Shown: positions 1-7,074 of the stretch, in pieces
Layout of the letters: each line of letters begins with the position of its first letter
Numbering within the stretch: the stretch's first letter is position 1
Assembly (NCBI GenBank): GCA_964645765.1
Contig: CAZYBE010000062.1
Location: 1-10,784 of the forward strand
DNA length: 10,784 bases
Direction of reading: 5' to 3'
Source: CAZGMN01 sp964645765
GTDB lineage: Bacteria; Acidobacteriota; Aminicenantia; Aminicenantales; Aminicenantaceae
Position numbers and translations under genes: made by a program
Notes under the pieces: generated by a model
Told to the model about the DNA's origin: nothing
The model's input: the letters and a program-made list of their open reading frames with translations, nothing else
Database searches by the model: none

Positions 1-280
1 CTGGAGGGGGTGGGGGAGGAGGTGGCACTGGAGGAGGGGCGAGAAAAGCGCTGTAAACCTGAACTTCAGGCACGTTTCTTATACCGAGAAGGGGGATGAC
101 GATGATAGCGGCAAGAAGGAGAAGATGAAAGGCCAGAGCGATGGGAAAAGTCACGGCTTTTCTTAAAGTTGCTTTTTCAGCAATAAAAAAGGAATCTTTA
201 AAAAAATCAGGGATTTCTTCATGCTTCCCAGTCCCGACTTTTTCAATTTTGCTTTCTTTTGGCTTTGTCTTTCCAGCCAT
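1..280 (-). CDS. tonB: TonB-family energy transducer, N-terminal part (runs off left edge)
   Basis: The ATG is at 278-280, behind a good Shine-Dalgarno sequence (GAGGT, 287-291, 6 nt away). Ninety-three codons are visible before the window ends. Residues 1-43 are charged and presumably cytoplasmic. Residues about 44-66 form a single membrane segment containing a histidine (His52), placed like the membrane His of TonB, although the Ser usually four residues before it is Ala48. A proline-rich stretch starts at residue 82, with Pro at 82-84 and 86-93. A membrane anchor followed by a Pro-rich periplasmic spacer is the TonB architecture: such proteins use the ExbB-ExbD proton-driven motor to energise outer-membrane transporters. 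The diagnostic C-terminal beta domain is outside the window, so a different Pro-rich anchored protein is not excluded. It lies 87 bp after secF and has its own promoter. Confidence 0.72.
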   Translation of the reverse strand, partial: MAGKTKPKESKIEKVGTGKHEEIPDFFKDSFFIAEKATLRKAVTFPIALAFHLLLLAAIIVIPLLGIRNVPEVQVYSAFLAPPPVPPPPPPPP

Positions 281-327
281 TTTTTTACCTCGGCTTAAGA
301 CTATATCTCATAAAACGATCTATAAAA

Positions 328-356
328 AGTATAAATGAAAAAAAGCTTTTTGACAA
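328..356 (-). promoter_or_regulatory. Sigma70-like promoter for the TonB-family gene
   Basis: On the minus strand, TTGTCA (351-356) and TATACT (328-333) are separated by exactly 17 bp; each matches consensus at five of six positions. The predicted start lies around 320, giving a leader of roughly 40 nt before the ATG at 280. The site sits in the gap after secF, so the TonB-family gene can be transcribed independently of the sec operon. Called by eye from the sequence only. Confidence 0.55.
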
Positions 357-367
357 GTCCAAAATAA

Positions 368-1525
368 TCATCTTCTCATCCCTTTTTTCGGCTTGAATAT
401 CTTCTGCCACCAGAAGACGACTGGACAGGATTGATAAACGGTAGAATAGACTCCTTCAATGGTTCCGATGAGCATGGTAAATGCAAAATCATTGATCACT
501 TCCCCTCCGAAGAAAAAGAGAGCCATCAAAGTCAGGAAGACTGTGCCTGAAGTGACAACTGTGCGGCCTAAGACCTGGTTGATACTGGCATTCAGAATCT
601 CCTCGAATGGGCTCTTTCTCATGATTTTCAGGTTATCCCTGACTCGGTCAAAGGTGACGATGGTGTCATTGATGGAGAATCCGACGATGGTCAGGACAGC
701 CGCTATGACCGGAAGGTTTATTTCTCGGTTTGTAAAGGAATAAATGCCCATAGTGATCAAAACATCCTGGGTCAAGGTTAAGATCGCTGCAACTCCATAA
801 GCCAGCTTGAAGCGGAAGGCGATGTAAACCAGCATGCCGATGAGCGCCCAGATGGTGGCTTTAACGGCTTTTTCTTGTAAATCACGGCCAACCTGGGGTC
901 CGACAGTCTCCTTGCTCAAAACAGTCAAGGAGCCAAGAAAGGTTTTTTCTTTGAGGAAGGATAAGACTTTCTGGCTGATTCCTTCAGCCTCAAGCTGGGA
1001 GAAGTCCTGGATGATGGCATTTCTCGCTCGAAAAGAAATTATTTTCTGAGCATCTTGACCAGCTTCATCGGGGAAGGATAGCTCGAGAAGAGAAGTCAGG
1101 TCTCTCGTCTCGACACTGTTTAAATCCTTCAATCCTCCTGTGAGGGCCTGGCTGTCCTCTTTGGTTCTTAAAGCTTCAATGACACGGCTGCCCATGATAT
1201 CGTGAGCTTCCAATTCTTGTTCTTCTTCTTTTTTTGTTTCAGGCAGCATGGTCCTTATCTGATATTCACGCTTTCCCTTTCCGATTTCTTGAATTGAGCT
1301 GCTGCCCAGCCCCACATTCGTCAGAGATTGCCTTAAATCACTTATGGAAGCTGGATTTTTCAGCGTGATACGAATTAAGGTGCCCCCGGAGAAATCGACA
1401 CCAAATTTGAATCCCTTGCCGACAGTGCCATTGACTATTCCGGTAGCGACAATGACCCCAGTAAAAGCCAAGGCGACATATTTGTATTTCATAAAATTGA
1501 TGTTAGGTGTCTTGAATAACTGCAT
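368..1525 (-). CDS. secF: Protein translocase subunit SecF
   Basis: SecF is an inner-membrane partner of SecD in the SecDF-YajC complex, which uses the proton gradient to help pull exported proteins through SecYEG. Visible hallmarks are a first membrane segment at about 14-34, the GVDFSGGT motif at 42-49, ETVGPQVG at 206-213, five further hydrophobic segments, and the conserved NDTIVTFDRVRDN region at 286-298 with Asp287. The ATG starts 2 bp after the secD stop (TAA-AA-ATG) with no clear Shine-Dalgarno, so translational coupling to secD is likely. At 385 residues it is longer than the roughly 300-325 usual for SecF. The excess lies in the first periplasmic domain, around residues 95-165, which is rich in Glu, Lys and Asp. 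Identity is certain; the meaning of the extra segment is unknown. Confidence 0.97.
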   Translation of the reverse strand: MQLFKTPNINFMKYKYVALAFTGVIVATGIVNGTVGKGFKFGVDFSGGTLIRITLKNPASISDLRQSLTNVGLGSSSIQEIGKGKREYQIRTMLPETKKEEEQELEAHDIMGSRVIEALRTKEDSQALTGGLKDLNSVETRDLTSLLELSFPDEAGQDAQKIISFRARNAIIQDFSQLEAEGISQKVLSFLKEKTFLGSLTVLSKETVGPQVGRDLQEKAVKATIWALIGMLVYIAFRFKLAYGVAAILTLTQDVLITMGIYSFTNREINLPVIAAVLTIVGFSINDTIVTFDRVRDNLKIMRKSPFEEILNASINQVLGRTVVTSGTVFLTLMALFFFGGEVINDFAFTMLIGTIEGVYSTVYQSCPVVFWWQKIFKPKKGMRR

Positions 1526-1527
1526 TT

Positions 1528-3075
1528 TTAGATGCTCAGTTTCTTGCCTTTTTTGCCAGAAACAGTCAAGTCGAAGATTAAGTGAGAGACAAAGACAGCG
1601 GTAAACAAGTTAGCAGCAAGTCCAATAATAAGGGTTATGGCATATCCTTTAATTGGACCTGTCCCGAACTGGAAGAGAAAGATGGCTGAAATAACAGTAG
1701 TCAAGTTTGAGTCGATGATAGCGCTAAAAGCCCGAGTGAAACCGGCTACTATGGAACTCAGGACGCTCTTCCCTGCGGCAAGCTCCTCTTTTACCCTTTC
1801 AAAGACAAGGACGTTGGCGTCAACTGCCATGCCTATGCTCAAAATAATTCCAGCAATGCCGGGAAGGGTCAAGATTGCCTTAAAATAGGCAAGGACGCCA
1901 AAGAGGATGAGCGTATTGAGGGTTAGGGCAATAACAGCGTTAACTCCTGCGAGCCGATAGTAGATAATCATGAAAAGCACAACAAGGGCGAGGGCGATTA
2001 CGGCGGAGGACAATCCTTTTCGGATGGAATCGACGCCCAGTGCTGGACCAATGGTTCTGTTTTCGAGAATCTTGATCGAAGCCGGGAGAGCTCCTGCCCT
2101 GAGAACTAAGGCAATATCCTCTGCTTCATCTGGAGTGAAAGTGCCGTGAATAATCCCGCTTTCAGCGATCCTATCCTTGATTGTTGCCACCTGTTGAATT
2201 TTCCCATCAAGGACAACAGCAAGGGGTTTTCCAATGTTATCAGAGGTAAATTTTTGAAACCTTCTGCCGGCCTCAGGGCTGAGGACAAAAGATACAGCAG
2301 GGTTATTCCATTCGTCGACCGAGCGCCGGGCATTCCTCAAGTCTTTTCCGGTGACAGCAGGGACCCGGCTGACAAGATAATAGCCTCCTTCTGTCCTCTT
2401 GGGGTCCCCTCTCAGAATCTCTGAATCCTCTGGAACCTTGCCGCCAGAGTCTTTAAGCAGGGTTTCCTGGTCAGCCGCTGGCCCAGCCTTGACCAGCTTC
2501 CACTCGAGCAAGGCTGTGGTCTTTAATATATTTTGCACTCTTTCGGGATTTTCTACGCCAGGAAGCTCGACGATGATCCTATCTCCGGTCATTCCTCCCT
2601 GTCTTTGGATTGTCGGCTCAGACAAGCCGAGCTCATCAACCCTGTTCCTTATGGTTTCCAGAGCCTGCCTGACAGATAGGTCTCTGAAAGAGGTGACATA
2701 CTGGGGCTTTAGAGAAAGGGCGAAGGATTTCCCTGATACGGTATAATCCCATTCTTTGAAACTCTCGTCCAGCAGGTCTTTGACCTGTCCTTCCTGGTCA
2801 GGGTTGATTTCCTGGATGGAGAAGTGTCCTGGATTTCCAGGGGCAATTTTATTGTATTGAATATTTTTCTTTTTCAACTGTTCCTCAAGGCGGAGTATTT
2901 CCTGGCCGGTTTCGATCTTCAGGGCATCATCGGTCATGACCTGAACGAGGAGGTGGATGCCGCCTTTGAGGTCAAGCCCCAGATGAATCTTATTTTTAGG
3001 AGGGTAAAAAAGAAAAATGCAAAGACCTGTAACTAAGACAACCAAAGCGCTTTTCCAGCGCAAACCTTTTTTCAT
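1528..3075 (-). CDS. secD: Protein translocase subunit SecD
   Basis: SecD is the larger subunit of the proton-driven SecDF accessory translocase of the inner membrane; its periplasmic P1 head binds emerging preproteins. The 515-residue length is in the normal range for SecD without the longer E. coli-type insertions. The first membrane segment is at about 8-25, then LGLDLKGG at 32-39. The P1 region contains RNRVDELGLSEPTIQRQG (143-160), followed by TIGPALG (341-347). Five C-terminal membrane segments follow, with AVDANVLVFERVKEE at 417-431, including the membrane Asp419 of the proton pathway. The ATG at 3073-3075 gives the expected short cytoplasmic start; the Shine-Dalgarno is weak. It follows yajC after 63 bp and precedes secF by 2 bp, as in the classic yajC-secD-secF order. 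Confidence 0.98.
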   Translation of the reverse strand: MKKGLRWKSALVVLVTGLCIFLFYPPKNKIHLGLDLKGGIHLLVQVMTDDALKIETGQEILRLEEQLKKKNIQYNKIAPGNPGHFSIQEINPDQEGQVKDLLDESFKEWDYTVSGKSFALSLKPQYVTSFRDLSVRQALETIRNRVDELGLSEPTIQRQGGMTGDRIIVELPGVENPERVQNILKTTALLEWKLVKAGPAADQETLLKDSGGKVPEDSEILRGDPKRTEGGYYLVSRVPAVTGKDLRNARRSVDEWNNPAVSFVLSPEAGRRFQKFTSDNIGKPLAVVLDGKIQQVATIKDRIAESGIIHGTFTPDEAEDIALVLRAGALPASIKILENRTIGPALGVDSIRKGLSSAVIALALVVLFMIIYYRLAGVNAVIALTLNTLILFGVLAYFKAILTLPGIAGIILSIGMAVDANVLVFERVKEELAAGKSVLSSIVAGFTRAFSAIIDSNLTTVISAIFLFQFGTGPIKGYAITLIIGLAANLFTAVFVSHLIFDLTVSGKKGKKLSI

Positions 3076-3138
3076 TCCAAGCTTTCTTCTTTAAATCTTA
3101 ATAAAGAAATAAAGCAAGTCTTTTATGGCAAAAGCAAA

Positions 3139-3483
3139 TCAATGAGCTTCAGGTCTATTCTGCTCAGGAGTGAGGATGACGGCAACAGCGCTTTTGGCCA
3201 GGTCGACTTTGACGTTAGCTGATATCTTCAGCTCAATCTTGTCTTTTTGAGTTCCCATGACCGTTCCGTAGATTCCGCCTGAGGTTATGACTTTATCACC
3301 AGGCTTGAGCAGGTCAACCATATTTTGATGCTTTCTCTGCCTCTTCCGCGAGGGAAGGATAACCAACATATAGAAAATGACGATGACAAGGATGAAGGGA
3401 ATCAAGCCCATGATCAGATTTCCTCTTCCGGGTTGAGCCGGCTGCGCCTGGCAGAAAAAAGTGAAAATTCCTGAAAGAATCAT
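3139..3483 (-). CDS. yajC: Preprotein translocase subunit YajC
   Basis: YajC is a small single-pass membrane protein that associates with SecDF and YidC. The 114 residues show the family plan: a short Gln/Pro/Gly-rich N-terminus, one membrane helix at about 23-43, a basic patch (SRKRQRKHQ, 45-53), and the hallmark LKPGDKVITSGGIYGTV (59-75), followed by a small beta-rich domain. The position after the helix reads ILPS where many YajC proteins read RPQ, a mild deviation. The ATG at 3481-3483 follows the tgt TGA by one base. A good Shine-Dalgarno (AAGGAAGGA, 3488-3496) lies inside the last tgt codons, which supports this start and coupling to tgt. Confidence 0.95.
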   Translation of the reverse strand: MILSGIFTFFCQAQPAQPGRGNLIMGLIPFILVIVIFYMLVILPSRKRQRKHQNMVDLLKPGDKVITSGGIYGTVMGTQKDKIELKISANVKVDLAKSAVAVILTPEQNRPEAH

Positions 3484-3484
3484 C

Positions 3485-4603
3485 TCATCCTTCCTTTTTT
3501 ATATTAATTATACTCCGTTTCAAGCTTTGATATGAATTTGATTGAATAGCTTGCCTAATTTTTCTGAAGATGTCAAGATAGAAATAAAGGTTGTGGATGG
3601 TATTGAGGATGGCTGAGCTGATCTCCTGCCTTTCATAGAGATGACGGAGGTAGGCGCGGGAGAAGTTGCGGCAGGTGTAGCAGGAGCATTCCTCATCAAG
3701 CGGCCTTTCATCTTGAGCATATTTTAAATTCTTGATGGAAATTTTCCCCTTGCCGGTGAAAAGCGTTCCGTTTCTTGCATTCCTAGTGGGAAGCACGCAG
3801 TCAAAAAGGTCTATTCCCCTTTCTACGGCCTCCAGGATGTCTTCGATATAGCCGATGCCCATTAAATATCGCGGCTCATCCTTTGGAAGGAGAGAATCGG
3901 ATTTTTCCAGAATCTCCAGCAGTTGGGATTTCGGCTCGCCGATACCCAAGCCTCCCAAGGCATAACCCTGAAAATTGACTTCCAGCAGCGCCTCGATGCT
4001 CTTCTTCCTCAGGTTCCAGAAAACACTTCCCTGGCTTATGCCCCAGAGAAGCTGAGAAGAATTCTGGCTGAGAAAATAAGCTTTAGAACGCTGGGCCCAG
4101 TGCGTGGTCAATTCCACCGCCTCTCTCATATTTTCCTCTGATGAGGGGAAAGGAAGGAATCGGTCGAGAGGCATGATGATATCTGTGCCGAGTTTGATCT
4201 GGATATCCATGACATCTTCAGGAGAGAGAAAGATTCTTGTTCCGTCGAGATGGGAGGTGAATTCGACCCTTTCTTTTTTCACTTTGACCAAAGGAGAAAG
4301 GCTGTAAATCTGGAATCCTCCGCTGTCAGAGATAATAGGCCTTGGCCAAGAGATAAAAGAGTGGACCCCGCCCAGCTTGGTGATTGTCTCCAGACCTGGC
4401 CGGAGATAGAGATGGTAAGAGTTGACGAGCATGAGCTGCGCGCCCAGCTCTTGAAGCAGGCTATGGACAAGCCCCTTGACAGTGCCTTGGCTGGCCACAG
4501 GGGCGAAAGCAGGGGTTTCCACAGGCCCATGAGGAGTATGAATAATGCCTGCCCTTGCAGAAGACTGGCCGTCCTGAGCCTGAATCTCAAAGTCTTTTTT
4601 CAT
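3485..4603 (-). CDS. tgt: tRNA-guanine transglycosylase (Tgt), possibly queuine-type
   Basis: Tgt exchanges the wobble guanine (position 34) of GUN-anticodon tRNAs for a queuosine precursor or for queuine. The 372-residue length is normal. The fold signatures are all present: SDSGGFQ at 92-98 (Asp93, substrate/general base), Asp147 in the pocket, Gln191 in SQG, the glycine-rich loop GGLGIGE at 217-223, catalytic nucleophile Asp268 in FDCVLPTRNARNG, and zinc ligands Cys306, Cys308, Cys311 and His337. Oddity: the usual bacterial DECxP stretch after the pocket Asp reads DRFLPFP (147-153), and the loop residue normally Val is Ile221. Both positions influence preQ1 versus queuine choice. An in-frame TGA lies just upstream of the ATG, fixing the start; no Shine-Dalgarno is evident. 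queA is not next to it here. The overall identity is secure; the substrate is inferred. Confidence 0.95.
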   Translation of the reverse strand: MKKDFEIQAQDGQSSARAGIIHTPHGPVETPAFAPVASQGTVKGLVHSLLQELGAQLMLVNSYHLYLRPGLETITKLGGVHSFISWPRPIISDSGGFQIYSLSPLVKVKKERVEFTSHLDGTRIFLSPEDVMDIQIKLGTDIIMPLDRFLPFPSSEENMREAVELTTHWAQRSKAYFLSQNSSQLLWGISQGSVFWNLRKKSIEALLEVNFQGYALGGLGIGEPKSQLLEILEKSDSLLPKDEPRYLMGIGYIEDILEAVERGIDLFDCVLPTRNARNGTLFTGKGKISIKNLKYAQDERPLDEECSCYTCRNFSRAYLRHLYERQEISSAILNTIHNLYFYLDIFRKIRQAIQSNSYQSLKRSIINIKKEG

Positions 4604-4701
4604 ACGCTTTCAGCTTTGTTAGCATTTTCAATTCCCTGAGGATAATTTTTTAGGAAACAGCCTCGCTCCCAATCGGATTTTTAACGCCATCTCCATGAGC
4701 T

Positions 4702-5775
4702 TTATTTAGAAAATCGAAAATAGATGACATCCCCGTCTTGGACAAGATAGTCTTTTCCCTCAAGACGAACTGCGGCCTTTTCTTTGGCAGCCTGAAAAGA
4801 GCCGTATTGGAGAAGCTCTGTCCAGGGAATGACTTCAGCCCGGATAAAGCCTTTCTCTATGTCGGAATGGATTGCGCCTGCTGCCTTCAGGGCAGCCGTG
4901 TTTTTGAGAATTGTCCAGGCCTTGACTTCATCCTTGCCGATGGTAAAAAAGGTGATAGCTTTGAGCAGGTCGTAGGAAGTTGTTAGAAACTTCGGGGCGC
5001 TCAGCTCCTTCAGGCCGTACTCGGAAAGAAAAGCTTCGATTTCCTCTTTTTTTAATTCCAGAATTTCCATTTCAATCTTGCCGCAGAAAGCCAGGACTGC
5101 GATTCCTTTTTTCTCGCGCGCATATATCTTCTCCGGGTTTTCAATGAGGGGAATATCTTTTTCATCGACATTGACCATATGGATGAGCGGCTTCTGGCTG
5201 AGGAAGGCGAAATTGCGGACAATTTTTTCTTCCTGGAAAGCAAGGGATATTTCCCGTATCCCTTTCCCTTCCTCGAGGCCAGAGCGGAGGCGCTCGAGGA
5301 GCTCTTTTTCCTTTTCACCCTCCGGGCTCTTCGAGCCCTTCAGTTCTTTCTCTAACTTCTCCAGCCGCGGCTCTATCGAGAGCATATCGGCCAGGATGAG
5401 TTCCTCTTCCATGGAGAGGATGTCATCCTTGGGGTTGATTTTTCCCTTGGGATGGGGAATTTGAGCGTCGAAAAATCCTCTCACCACATGGGCGAGCCCG
5501 TCAGCCCTGCGAAGATAATCAAGGTAAGAGCTGCTTTTGACGTCACCGTAGGCGATTCCGGCAATGTCGATGAAATCAACAGAGGCTGGTATATTTTTTT
5601 TCTCAGGATAAAGGGACCAGATTTTATCCAGGCGAGGGTCAGGAACAGGGCAGCTTCTTCGGTTAAGCTCTTTTTTTCCGTTCTCATAAGATTTGACATC
5701 GATTTTCGCTCCAGTCAATAGGTTGAAAAGGGTTGTTTTTCCTGTCTTTGGATAGCCGATAAGAGCGAAATTCAT
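4702..5775 (-). CDS. ychF: Divergent YchF/OLA1-family P-loop NTPase with C-terminal TGS/DUF933 domain
   Basis: This is a cytosolic, ribosome-associated-type P-loop NTPase; YchF/OLA1 members prefer ATP. The 357 residues match the family length (about 360). The P-loop is GYPKTGKT (7-14), the G3 motif DIAG (70-73), the family-typical AHVVR is at 95-99, the G4 equivalent NVDE at 202-205, and the G5-like CGKIE at 231-235. The C-terminal third (about 262-355) is clearly the YchF TGS/DUF933 domain: FFTIGKDEVKAWTI (277-290), EKGFIRAEVI (307-316) and VQDGDVIYFRF (345-355). The N-terminal half departs from standard YchF: the usual GLPNVGKST P-loop is altered and the switch after DIAG is shortened. It may be a YchF paralogue rather than the housekeeping copy. 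It lies 19 bp after the unknown exported gene; no Shine-Dalgarno is seen. Confidence 0.85.
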   Translation of the reverse strand: MNFALIGYPKTGKTTLFNLLTGAKIDVKSYENGKKELNRRSCPVPDPRLDKIWSLYPEKKNIPASVDFIDIAGIAYGDVKSSSYLDYLRRADGLAHVVRGFFDAQIPHPKGKINPKDDILSMEEELILADMLSIEPRLEKLEKELKGSKSPEGEKEKELLERLRSGLEEGKGIREISLAFQEEKIVRNFAFLSQKPLIHMVNVDEKDIPLIENPEKIYAREKKGIAVLAFCGKIEMEILELKKEEIEAFLSEYGLKELSAPKFLTTSYDLLKAITFFTIGKDEVKAWTILKNTAALKAAGAIHSDIEKGFIRAEVIPWTELLQYGSFQAAKEKAAVRLEGKDYLVQDGDVIYFRFSK

Positions 5776-5794
5776 GATTAAAGTATAATCTTAT

Positions 5795-6412
5795 TTAAAA
5801 TATTAGACACTCTGCTCCTTCCATGAAGGCCCAGTAAAGCTCTTTGCAATCCTTTTTATTCTTCAGGACGACTTCGATATTGGTAAACGGCCTCTTCTTT
5901 ATAGAAAACCATATCTTTTTCAGAGGAGGAACAGTCAACCCTGTGAAATGATCCCAAACGCTGCCGAGCTTGGAGAAGAAGCTTCCTGATTGGGGTCTTA
6001 TATGGATATAAATGCTCCCTTCCAAGGAGAGGGTGTAGGTGGCGGGCATGTCATTAAGCTCTAATGTGGCCAGCTTGAACTCGCCGGTTTCAGTGACGCT
6101 TCCGGGCTTTATGTTTTTTCTTTTTGGAGGAAACAGTGTGCTTTTCTTCAACAGAGGAATGGGTTTGGCGGGCGGTGAATTTCCAAAATATCTTATTTTT
6201 TTAATTTCCCATTCTTTGAGCTCAATTCCCCTTGCTTTCAAGGATATTTTTTTATCCTTAACCTGGAAAATAAAATAAGCTTGAGGCTTTTGAGCAAGAG
6301 CGAGCTCTGCTTCGAGGAGCTGGCTCTGCTTGATAAGGCTTGTATTTTCACCCCAGAGGAAATTTGCACTTATAGATAGAGCAAGGAGGAGCTGAACTGA
6401 TTTTGAAAGCAC
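5795..6412 (-). CDS. Unrecognised exported protein downstream of L,D-transpeptidases
   Basis: I do not recognise a family. The 205-residue protein starts with GTG (6410-6412), 2 bp after the stop of the upstream transpeptidase, so it is probably co-translated. Residues 1-21 look like a signal peptide (hydrophobic LLLALSISANFLWG, possible cleavage near residue 21). A Leu/Glu/Ala-rich helix follows at about 25-41, then a beta-rich section with alternating hydrophobic and charged residues at about 45-75. A Lys/Pro-rich linker occupies about 79-103, then beta strands at 108-137. Near the end are aromatic and basic residues and two cysteines (in KDCKE and ECLIF) that could form a disulfide. Tight placement between an L,D-transpeptidase and YchF suggests an envelope role, possibly as partner of the transpeptidase; that is inference from position only. 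Confidence 0.75.
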   Translation of the reverse strand: MLSKSVQLLLALSISANFLWGENTSLIKQSQLLEAELALAQKPQAYFIFQVKDKKISLKARGIELKEWEIKKIRYFGNSPPAKPIPLLKKSTLFPPKRKNIKPGSVTETGEFKLATLELNDMPATYTLSLEGSIYIHIRPQSGSFFSKLGSVWDHFTGLTVPPLKKIWFSIKKRPFTNIEVVLKNKKDCKELYWAFMEGAECLIF

Positions 6413-6414
6413 TT

Positions 6415-7071
6415 TTAAAAAATAAAAACCTTTGTTCCAATCAACGAAGCTGCATAGACGACCTTTAAGTCCTCGTCCCCGACTCTTATGCAGCCATGAG
6501 TGACATTTCTGCCCAAAAGCCTGGTGTAAAGGGTCCCGTGGATAAAATAGCCATCGCCGAAGCCCAGTGCATAGTCCCCCAAAACACCTGCTTCTATCCT
6601 GTCGTTTAGTTCTTTTGGTATCTTCTCTCCTTCTTCGATAAAAGCCCAGTCAGGCTTGAGCCAGTATGGGCCTACAAGCTTTGACTTCACTTCAAACACA
6701 CCCCTCGGGGTGTCAAACACCCATCTTCTTCTGCCGCCCGGCTCTTCAAGAATATTGCCGCTTCCACAGGAGATGACGGCTTCTCGAATCGTATTTAAAC
6801 CTTTTTTCAGGTAGAGGAGATTATTAGCCGAATCGATAACAATATAGACTTCAAGCGGAGAGAGTCTCTCGATTCTTTTTTGCAGAAGGCTATTTTTCGC
6901 TTGAATAATTTTCAGGTCCTTCTCTCCCATGCCTGTCTCGGCAAATTCCGTCTTCCATTCAGCACCACTTTTTCTGCCGAGGTAATATCCAACACCTTCT
7001 AAAGCCAAAAGAACAAAAAGGATTGAACCAATGACGATGATTAGGATCAAATGCTGTTTTTTTAAAGGCAT
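6415..7071 (-). CDS. Membrane-anchored L,D-transpeptidase (YkuD domain)
   Basis: L,D-transpeptidases use a catalytic cysteine to make 3-3 cross-links in peptidoglycan, or to attach proteins to it, in the periplasm. Residues about 8-30 form an N-terminal membrane anchor or uncleaved signal. A short helical stretch runs from 50 to 70, and the YkuD domain spans about 73-218. The catalytic signature is complete: His178 in IHGT and THGCIRV at 191-197 with nucleophile Cys194. Spacing between the two motifs fits the family. The ATG at 7069-7071 lies 3 bp after the stop of the preceding transpeptidase gene, with only a weak AAAGG upstream. It is the second of two adjacent YkuD genes. Activity cannot be assigned more finely: cross-linking, D-amino-acid exchange and lipoprotein attachment are all possible. 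Confidence 0.9.
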   Translation of the reverse strand: MPLKKQHLILIIVIGSILFVLLALEGVGYYLGRKSGAEWKTEFAETGMGEKDLKIIQAKNSLLQKRIERLSPLEVYIVIDSANNLLYLKKGLNTIREAVISCGSGNILEEPGGRRRWVFDTPRGVFEVKSKLVGPYWLKPDWAFIEEGEKIPKELNDRIEAGVLGDYALGFGDGYFIHGTLYTRLLGRNVTHGCIRVGDEDLKVVYAASLIGTKVFIF

Positions 7072-7074
7072 CTT

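Noticed and set aside
340..351. AAAAAGCTTTTT palindrome after secF, considered as an intrinsic terminator.
   Set aside because: The palindrome leaves no room for a loop, has a weak AT stem, and lies inside the promoter spacer of the TonB-family gene.
459..2746. Several plus-strand open frames opposite secF and secD (for example 459-743 and 2399-2746).
   Set aside because: They lie antisense to well-conserved sec genes and encode no recognisable protein; they are by-products of codon use on the real strand.
4628..4696. A 22-codon minus-strand reading frame in the gap between ychF and tgt.
   Set aside because: It has no Shine-Dalgarno, no family I recognise and no strong composition signal; a chance frame is the simplest explanation.
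5782..5787. TATACT on the minus strand just before the ychF start, considered as a promoter -10 for a leaderless transcript.
   Set aside because: The hexamer 17 bp upstream matches the -35 consensus poorly, and the region lies within a tightly spaced operon.
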